The position numbers and the translations under genes were made by a program. From the NCBI GenBank assembly GCA_004282875.1, contig SHLT01000019.1, positions 1-35,885 of the forward strand: a stretch of DNA of 35,885 bases. Direction: 5' to 3'. This document shows, piece after piece, positions 31,354-35,885 of the stretch (position 1 is its first letter; every line of letters begins with the position of its first letter). Source of the DNA: Chromatiales bacterium. Its GTDB lineage: Bacteria > Pseudomonadota > Gammaproteobacteria > Steroidobacterales > Woeseiaceae. The notes under the pieces are model-generated. The model saw nothing but the letters and a program-made list of their open reading frames with translations. It did not search any database and was not told where the DNA came from.

Positions 31354-32250
31354 TTATTCCGGTTTGCGGAACTTCAGCGTCATGCGATTGGATTCGCCAA
31401 TGGCCGCATATTCTGCCCTGAGCTCGTCGTTGCCTTCGCTGGTTGCGAACGTCGGTGGCAAACGCCAGACGATGTCTTCCTCGGTCGGCTGGTCCTTCGG
31501 ATTCGCATTAATGTCGGATTCGGCGACGAACTCGAAACCGGCAGCCTCAACGACCTCGATAACAAAACTCTGCTTGAGGTAGCCGTGGCTGCCATCAGCA
31601 AACTCGTCCGACATTTCGTCGCGTGCGTGATGCTGCACGACGCCAAACGTACCACCTGGTTTCAGGACAGCGAATGCATCAGCCAGTGCCGTCGTCAGGA
31701 AGCCACCTTTTGACTCGAAGTTCGCGAGGTTGTGCAGTACACGCGGGAAGAACACGACATCCGCTGTGCCATGGTATTTCTCGGGCATGGACCCCATGAT
31801 GAACGCCTCTATCGATGCGCCCGAGTCGCCACGCCATTCCTCGGCGTCAGCCGGCCAGTCCGTCAGCCAGGTGCTGCGCTTCGCGATGAAATCCTCGGTG
31901 CCGAAAGGGAAGTTTGGCCAGATGTCCATCGGGTAATCGGCTCCGATGACGCAGCCTTCTGCGCCGAGATACGGCAGTAGCAGCTTCGTGTACCAGCCGC
32001 GGCCGGGGAGACCCTCAACGACGATCATGCCGGGTTCTATACCAAAGAACTCCAGTGTCTCCTTGGGGTTGCGGTACGCGTAACGCGCCTGCACGTCCTC
32101 GGGTTGTGCCGCAAGCACCGCATCGAGCGTCATCGGCTCGGCGGCCTCGGCCGCAGGCTCTGCATCGGGTGTTGCCTCGGCGACGGGCTCGGCGGCCTGC
32201 TGGCAACCGAACAGGAATAGAACGGAAAGTAAGGTAATGCTGTATTTCAT
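31354..32250 (-). CDS. Predicted methyltransferase-fold lipoprotein (COG4798-like)
   Basis: 298 residues from the ATG at 32250, preceded by GGGG; a TTG four codons upstream is less likely. A lipoprotein signal ends in LFGC (C16), followed by an Ala/Glu/Pro-rich linker to about residue 40. The domain then shows a SAM-methyltransferase-like fold: motif I is VVEGLPGRGWYTKLLLPYLG, then GCVIGADY, ADVVFFPRVLHNL and VLKPGGTFGVVQHH. The motif I glycines are spaced as in the exported COG4798 group. A periplasmic methyltransferase has no obvious SAM supply, so this fold may have been repurposed. The substrate is unknown. Confidence 0.85.
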   Translation of the reverse strand: MKYSITLLSVLFLFGCQQAAEPVAEATPDAEPAAEAAEPMTLDAVLAAQPEDVQARYAYRNPKETLEFFGIEPGMIVVEGLPGRGWYTKLLLPYLGAEGCVIGADYPMDIWPNFPFGTEDFIAKRSTWLTDWPADAEEWRGDSGASIEAFIMGSMPEKYHGTADVVFFPRVLHNLANFESKGGFLTTALADAFAVLKPGGTFGVVQHHARDEMSDEFADGSHGYLKQSFVIEVVEAAGFEFVAESDINANPKDQPTEEDIVWRLPPTFATSEGNDELRAEYAAIGESNRMTLKFRKPE

Positions 32251-32295
32251 GATGGTCCCCAAGGAGCGCGAATTGGATGAAGCGGAAATTATGCG

Positions 32296-32733
32296 TCAGT
32301 CGAGATCGCTCAACAATGCATGAACGTCGGAACGTACCGTGTCGATCGCCTCGATGATTGTCTTCTCGGCCTTGTCCTTCTCTCCGAGCATGTCGGAATG
32401 CTGCTGCCACGCGTCTCTCAGCGCGCTGGCTGACTCCGGGACCGGTACCTGCAGAATCGACGCCAGGTCATCAATCGTCAGGACTATTGCCCAACCGGTC
32501 AGGGGATTGCCAGCGTCCTCCGCGTCCATGCCCCAGTGGCGGTGGTACACGACCTGCTGCAATTCGCCGAGATTCCTGAGCACTTCAATGGAGATGAGGC
32601 GCTGGTTGCGATTGAACTCGCTCGACTCGTTTCGCCACGTGTTGTAGCCGAGGCTGGTCACAGCCACGACAAGACTCACAATAGCGACGAAGTTGCGCCG
32701 GACCTGGTCAATTATTTTTGTCCCGGGCTTCAT
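32296..32733 (-). CDS. Single-pass membrane protein of unknown function
   Basis: 145 residues. A membrane helix at about 14-30 (FVAIVSLVVAVTSLGYNTW) follows a short basic N-terminus, so the C-terminal 110 residues probably face the periplasm. That part is helical, with NQRLISIEVLRNLGELQQVV and a C-terminal coiled stretch (SDMLGEKDKAEKTIIEAIDT). The segment WRNESSEFNRNQR just after the helix is common in small membrane-anchored DUF proteins of gammaproteobacteria. No enzymatic motif is visible. It lies 41 bp after the barrel gene and 45 bp before the methyltransferase gene, all on the minus strand. Confidence 0.65.
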   Translation of the reverse strand: MKPGTKIIDQVRRNFVAIVSLVVAVTSLGYNTWRNESSEFNRNQRLISIEVLRNLGELQQVVYHRHWGMDAEDAGNPLTGWAIVLTIDDLASILQVPVPESASALRDAWQQHSDMLGEKDKAEKTIIEAIDTVRSDVHALLSDLD

Positions 32734-32774
32734 TTTGAAGCAGACCGGCTATCGACCCGATTTATTTCCGGAAC

Positions 32775-33728
32775 CTAGAAACGCATGCTGACGCCAATAC
32801 CGAACTCGTCGCTGTCGATATCCTGCCCCGGGAACGTGTCCGGGTCGTTCAGACGGAAACGAGCGGTCAGCTCGACGTTGTCGCGCACGAACCATCCGGC
32901 AAACGCTTCGGTCGTCTGCAGCTCAAACCCACCGCTCCGGTCTTGTCGTGAGAAACTGAGTCCGAACTCGATCGACGGTGTCGGGAACAGGGAACCGCGC
33001 AAGGCAATGGCGTCGCCGTCGCCGCCTGTATCGGATTTAGCGAACGCCACGTCCGCGCCGTACTGCCAGTTGGCACCCAGCGAGCCGATATGACTGAAAC
33101 TCAGTGCAACCACGGTCGGGTTAGAGCTGCCAACGTCGAGGGTGGTGATCGCCAGCTCCAATGTCGTCGCCTGGCCGAGGTATTTGCCGACGCCAAGCGT
33201 GTACCGGTTCGCATCAAACTTTGCGAAAGCGGGGACACCGCCGTTGTTCGTGATGTCCACGTCCGACTCGGCCCTGGAAATGCCCGCTCGCGCGAACCAG
33301 CCGCTGTCTTTCCAGACGTGGCGCAGGTCCAGTGAGTATTCGTTGCTTGATCCGTCGGCGCGTACGCTTTGCGGCGGAATGATGCCTCCACCGGAGAACT
33401 CGGTTGTGGTCGACTCGTCGCCGTTGGCGTAACTGACGACGAGACTCGACGCACGACTCATGAAGGCCGCCCGGGATTTCGGACCATTGTCGTCGGACAG
33501 TCCCGAGTAGAACCAGACGCCCGTCAATTCGATAGTGTCCGTGTCCGACGAAGACGTGGTTATCCCGAGCGACGGGTCCGGTACGCCACCCAAGGTCGGA
33601 ACAACCGTGGAATCGGATTGCGCCGATCCGTAGGTCAGGCCAACCTGGTAATCGTAGTCTTCACCGGCGGCGACCGCTGTCAGACCGCAACCAACCAGCA
33701 ATACGAGCACTGAACTGCCTGTTCTCAT
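32775..33728 (-). CDS. Outer-membrane beta-barrel (porin-like) protein
   Basis: 317 residues from the ATG at 33728 (a GTG at 33731 precedes it directly; AAGGA lies upstream). The signal peptide is RTGSSVLVLLVGCGLTAVAA. The mature chain alternates polar and hydrophobic residues in 10-12-residue strands, for example YDYQVGLTYGSAQSD, TIELTGVWFYSGLSD, NVELTARFRLNDPD and FGIGVSMRF, and ends in phenylalanine as BAM substrates do. About twelve to fourteen strands seem possible. It is not close to the classical trimeric porins. An uncharacterised outer-membrane protein is the safe call. Confidence 0.75.
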   Translation of the reverse strand: MRTGSSVLVLLVGCGLTAVAAGEDYDYQVGLTYGSAQSDSTVVPTLGGVPDPSLGITTSSSDTDTIELTGVWFYSGLSDDNGPKSRAAFMSRASSLVVSYANGDESTTTEFSGGGIIPPQSVRADGSSNEYSLDLRHVWKDSGWFARAGISRAESDVDITNNGGVPAFAKFDANRYTLGVGKYLGQATTLELAITTLDVGSSNPTVVALSFSHIGSLGANWQYGADVAFAKSDTGGDGDAIALRGSLFPTPSIEFGLSFSRQDRSGGFELQTTEAFAGWFVRDNVELTARFRLNDPDTFPGQDIDSDEFGIGVSMRF

Positions 33729-33830
33729 CACTTAAATTCCTTTTAGCTGTGTCCCGAGCATTCCATCAAAATTCGGAGCAATTGTATAGATATGCGGTTT
33801 CAAGACCACATAGGTAGTGTCCGCGGCTTT

Positions 33831-34454
33831 CTAGAACGACATCGCCGTATAGCTTCTGTTTGCGACAAGCCCTTCAGGATTCGGGTCCGTGTTGCGAAAG
33901 TTGACGGGAATCGAGGAGCAGTTGCCCGTGCCGGGCAGTCCGGGCAATGCACCGCAGGGATGCAGGGAAAAATGCAGGTGCGGCAGCCCGCCCGTGTTGC
34001 CCGTGTCGCCGGACAGGCCGATTGGATCGCCGGCGAAAACCTGCTGACCAATCGTGACGTGCACGCCGTTCAGCGTGAGGTGCGAATACAGTGCGACGGT
34101 GCCGTCCGCATGCTCTATCGTGATCAGGTTGGTTTGCGCCCGGTCGCCATCGACCGCGCCATCCTGCGCGTGCACAACCTCGCCGTCCCGGGCCGCTGTG
34201 ATGACTGTGCCGATCGGCATATCGAAATCGTAGCCGTAGTCCCAGAAATCTGAGTGCCCGAACCCGGAACAATTCGCCTGGTTGACGCGGTAGGTCTCCC
34301 CCACCGTGTACGGCAGAACAAAGTCAGACTGATCCCACTGCCCGAAGCCACCGCAGACAGACTGGCCTGGACCCATGCCCGTGGTCCCGCCGGAGGAGGA
34401 GCCGCCGCAGGCTGTAATCACCAACAGAATGGCCGTAATGAGTCCGGCTCTCAC
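33831..34454 (-). CDS. M23-family (LytM-type) peptidase lipoprotein
   Basis: About 207 residues from GTG 34454, which overlaps the SRPBCC stop in a GTGA arrangement and opens a lipoprotein signal (RAGLITAILLVITAC). The frame continues upstream to 34550 but would overlap the neighbour by 100 bp. LytM elements visible are GHSDFWDYGYDFDMPIGTVI (first His and Asp), HADGTVALYSHL and GLPHLHFSLH (the H-x-H). The first zinc ligand precedes the Asp by more than the classic HxGxD spacing, so activity is likely but not assured. It should cut peptidoglycan peptides in the periplasm. It is the third gene of a small lipoprotein cluster. Confidence 0.88.
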   Translation of the reverse strand: MRAGLITAILLVITACGGSSSGGTTGMGPGQSVCGGFGQWDQSDFVLPYTVGETYRVNQANCSGFGHSDFWDYGYDFDMPIGTVITAARDGEVVHAQDGAVDGDRAQTNLITIEHADGTVALYSHLTLNGVHVTIGQQVFAGDPIGLSGDTGNTGGLPHLHFSLHPCGALPGLPGTGNCSSIPVNFRNTDPNPEGLVANRSYTAMSF

Positions 34455-34945
34455 GCACACGCCGACGACGCGCGCCGCTGTTTCATTTCTGTAGACAGCC
34501 TTCGCCAGTTTTTCGCCGCGTATCGATGTGCTTGCCGCAATGAGAACCACAATGCCAACGTGCTCACGACGGGGATTGAACGTACGCCACTGAATTCTGT
34601 GACTCTGCTGACCCGTGTCCTGTCACCGTCGATAGGCTCGAGCAGAAATGTGTCCTGGAGAAACGAGACCCACTTCCGACACCAGACGTTAGTGTCCCGC
34701 ATCTCGTAGACCAGCTTTCTATCCGCGACGAGTTCGACAATCTCCTGCCGGATGTAGCCCCTATCGGTCGTGCATTGGCGCGTATTGCCGACCTTTGGCT
34801 CGCCCTCCAGGACTTTACAGCTGAGCGGCTTCGGGATTCCCAGTCGGAAGGCGATGGGGTACGAGTCGTCCATATGCGCCGAGAAAAAGTGGGGATAGAT
34901 GTCCCCCGGCGCACAATCGAAAACCCATGACGATTGAATCTTCAT
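34451..34945 (-). CDS. SRPBCC-domain protein (polyketide cyclase/START-like)
   Basis: 164 residues from the ATG at 34945, four bases after the DUF1963 stop; the longer frame to 35263 lies within the DUF1963 gene. The fold pattern is SRPBCC: the first strand MKIQSSWVFDCAPGDIYPHF, a middle block YIRQEIVELVADRKLVYEMR, and FLLEPIDGDRTRVSRVTEFS as the later strands, then a long C-terminal helix (LRQAHRYAAKNWRRLSTEMK). SRPBCC domains bind hydrophobic ligands; no catalytic residue is obvious. It has no signal peptide, unlike its two neighbours, although the hydrophobic segment VVSTLALWFSLRQ near the end could touch the membrane. Confidence 0.8.
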   Translation of the reverse strand: MKIQSSWVFDCAPGDIYPHFFSAHMDDSYPIAFRLGIPKPLSCKVLEGEPKVGNTRQCTTDRGYIRQEIVELVADRKLVYEMRDTNVWCRKWVSFLQDTFLLEPIDGDRTRVSRVTEFSGVRSIPVVSTLALWFSLRQAHRYAAKNWRRLSTEMKQRRASSACA

Positions 34946-34949
34946 CTCG

Positions 34950-35885
34950 CTAATGACTGTCCCATGTGTAAAGCACTCGGGAGAAATCCTGACGCCGCAG
35001 GTCCTCGGGTCGAATGAAGAAGGCACCAATACCGACGTCGCCCCACAGAACCTCCGGCTGGTCGACGCTCGATGAACTCGCGAGTTCGAATAGAAGCTGC
35101 CAATCCTCATCGGGCGCATGCTCACGTGGATCCCATTGGGTGAAATCGGCGTAGCCCCCAATCCATGCGATCGAACGAACGGTGACATGGCTGCTGTAGC
35201 GGACTGCGACGCTTTCCGCTCGATCGCCAAATTGATCGAAAAAGTCCCAGCCGTTCCCGCCAAACACTTTGCCGAAGCGGTAATCAGCTGGCCCCGGATA
35301 GCTCATTCCGGCTGAAAACGTCAGCTTTGCCTCATCGACGACAGGCAGCATACCCTCTGGTCCGGCAGGTACCTTGCGAAGCAATTCCTTCTCGTTTTCG
35401 ACGACCGACTCGTGCCATACGACGCGGAAGTACTCCTGCGACTGCATGAGCTCGAACTGCGCCTTCGCGTCGTACGGTCTCTTGCTGTAGAACTGCAAAC
35501 CCCAGGCCTGCTTGCGACTATCGATGTCGTCCGAAATAAAGAACTGCAGGATGCCGGAATCAGGATAGTCGGGCAACGGTGGGACGTCGGCAAAGTTGAT
35601 CTGGGCAAGCAGCTTCAGCGGCCTGCCGTCAGGGTCGTGCGGATACTCGAACCCTTTCGGCATATAGGGCACGCCCAGCAACTTGCTGTCGTAGACCGAT
35701 GTCTTGCCTGTCTTTCCTTCCGCCGTGGCGAAAGGCAGCGCGCTCTTGTCGAAGGCTGCGCGATGGTCGGCCATTTCTTCTGGAAAATCGGCGATCACTT
35801 CATCGTTGTAGTAAGGCGCCAGCTCGTCGAAATCTCCCGGCAGCCCTGCCGACTGATCGCCGCAGCCCGCAATAACTGCCAGGCA
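34950..35885 (-). CDS. DUF1963 (YwqG-like) lipoprotein, 5' end beyond the window
   Basis: The frame stays open to the right edge; the 29 codons before the GTG at 35798 read CLAVIAGCGDQSAGLPGDFD and so on, which is the end of a lipoprotein signal (lipobox VIAGC). The true start therefore lies outside the window. The visible 311 residues match DUF1963: LLGVPYMPKGFEYPHDPDGR, LLAQINFADVPPLPDYPDSG, ILQFFISDDI and the C-terminal WGDVGIGAFFIRPEDLRRQD. DUF1963 proteins such as YwqG are usually cytoplasmic, so the lipobox is unusual. The function is unknown. It is the first visible gene of the cluster with SRPBCC and M23. Confidence 0.85.
   Translation of the reverse strand, partial: CLAVIAGCGDQSAGLPGDFDELAPYYNDEVIADFPEEMADHRAAFDKSALPFATAEGKTGKTSVYDSKLLGVPYMPKGFEYPHDPDGRPLKLLAQINFADVPPLPDYPDSGILQFFISDDIDSRKQAWGLQFYSKRPYDAKAQFELMQSQEYFRVVWHESVVENEKELLRKVPAGPEGMLPVVDEAKLTFSAGMSYPGPADYRFGKVFGGNGWDFFDQFGDRAESVAVRYSSHVTVRSIAWIGGYADFTQWDPREHAPDEDWQLLFELASSSSVDQPEVLWGDVGIGAFFIRPEDLRRQDFSRVLYTWDSH

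Overview
The window is about 36 kb of GC-rich, densely coding chromosome from a free-living Gram-negative bacterium. A LolA-like/MacB-like envelope operon, outer-membrane beta-barrels, many lipobox lipoproteins, Kbp, PssA and an AzoR-pirin pair with its LysR regulator point to a gammaproteobacterium. A marine or sediment lineage such as Woeseiaceae is my guess from gene content, not something the sequence proves. I saw no phage, insertion-sequence transposase, CRISPR array, tRNA or rRNA.

Layout. Positions 1-2137 (minus): start of a cytochrome c oxidase subunit II gene, and an overlapping module of secreted protein, ECF sigma factor and membrane anti-sigma-like protein. 2159-8121 (minus): an 803-residue secreted metzincin-type protease, pssA, a 265-bp non-coding palindromic element, a PDZ protein and an M48-TPR lipoprotein. 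8288-11692 (plus): kbp, a DUF937 gene, a Na/Pi symporter homologue and a hemerythrin protein. 11728-13815 (minus): a membrane-anchored solenoid built of about fifteen helical repeats. 13852-18978 (minus): a five-gene operon of LolA-like protein, two MacB/FtsX-type permeases, an ATPase and an outer-membrane barrel. 19100-24041: assorted membrane, secreted, CBS, AI-2E-type, Rossmann and lysoplasmalogenase genes. 23996-26387: LysR divergent from azoR-pirin. 26410-35885: mostly exported proteins, including an ExeM/NucH nuclease, several lipoproteins, a PHB-depolymerase-like esterase, a lipoprotein methyltransferase, a beta-barrel, and a DUF1963 lipoprotein - SRPBCC - M23 peptidase cluster that runs off the right edge.

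The most unusual structure is the element at 5368-5632, between the PDZ gene and the TTG start of pssA. It consists of two 129-nt half-elements in inverted orientation around a 7-nt centre. A 30-bp outer stem (29/30 paired) closes two lobes of exactly 99 nt each. Each lobe has its own 21-22 bp stem and an exactly centred 5-5-5 mini-hairpin. The lobe interiors are diverged inverted copies of one another (34 of 54 positions match without gaps), but the lobe stems differ in sequence while staying self-complementary. This A-B-B'-C-C'-A' plan resembles a Y- or T-shaped terminal repeat, or a very large BIME/MITE. It is the best candidate here for an undescribed system.

Most of the remaining genes are envelope functions: protease quality control (M48, PDZ, metzincin, M23), phospholipid synthesis (PssA), envelope transport (LolA-like/ABC/barrel) and stress sensing (ECF module). 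How they work together is inferred from family knowledge and gene order.
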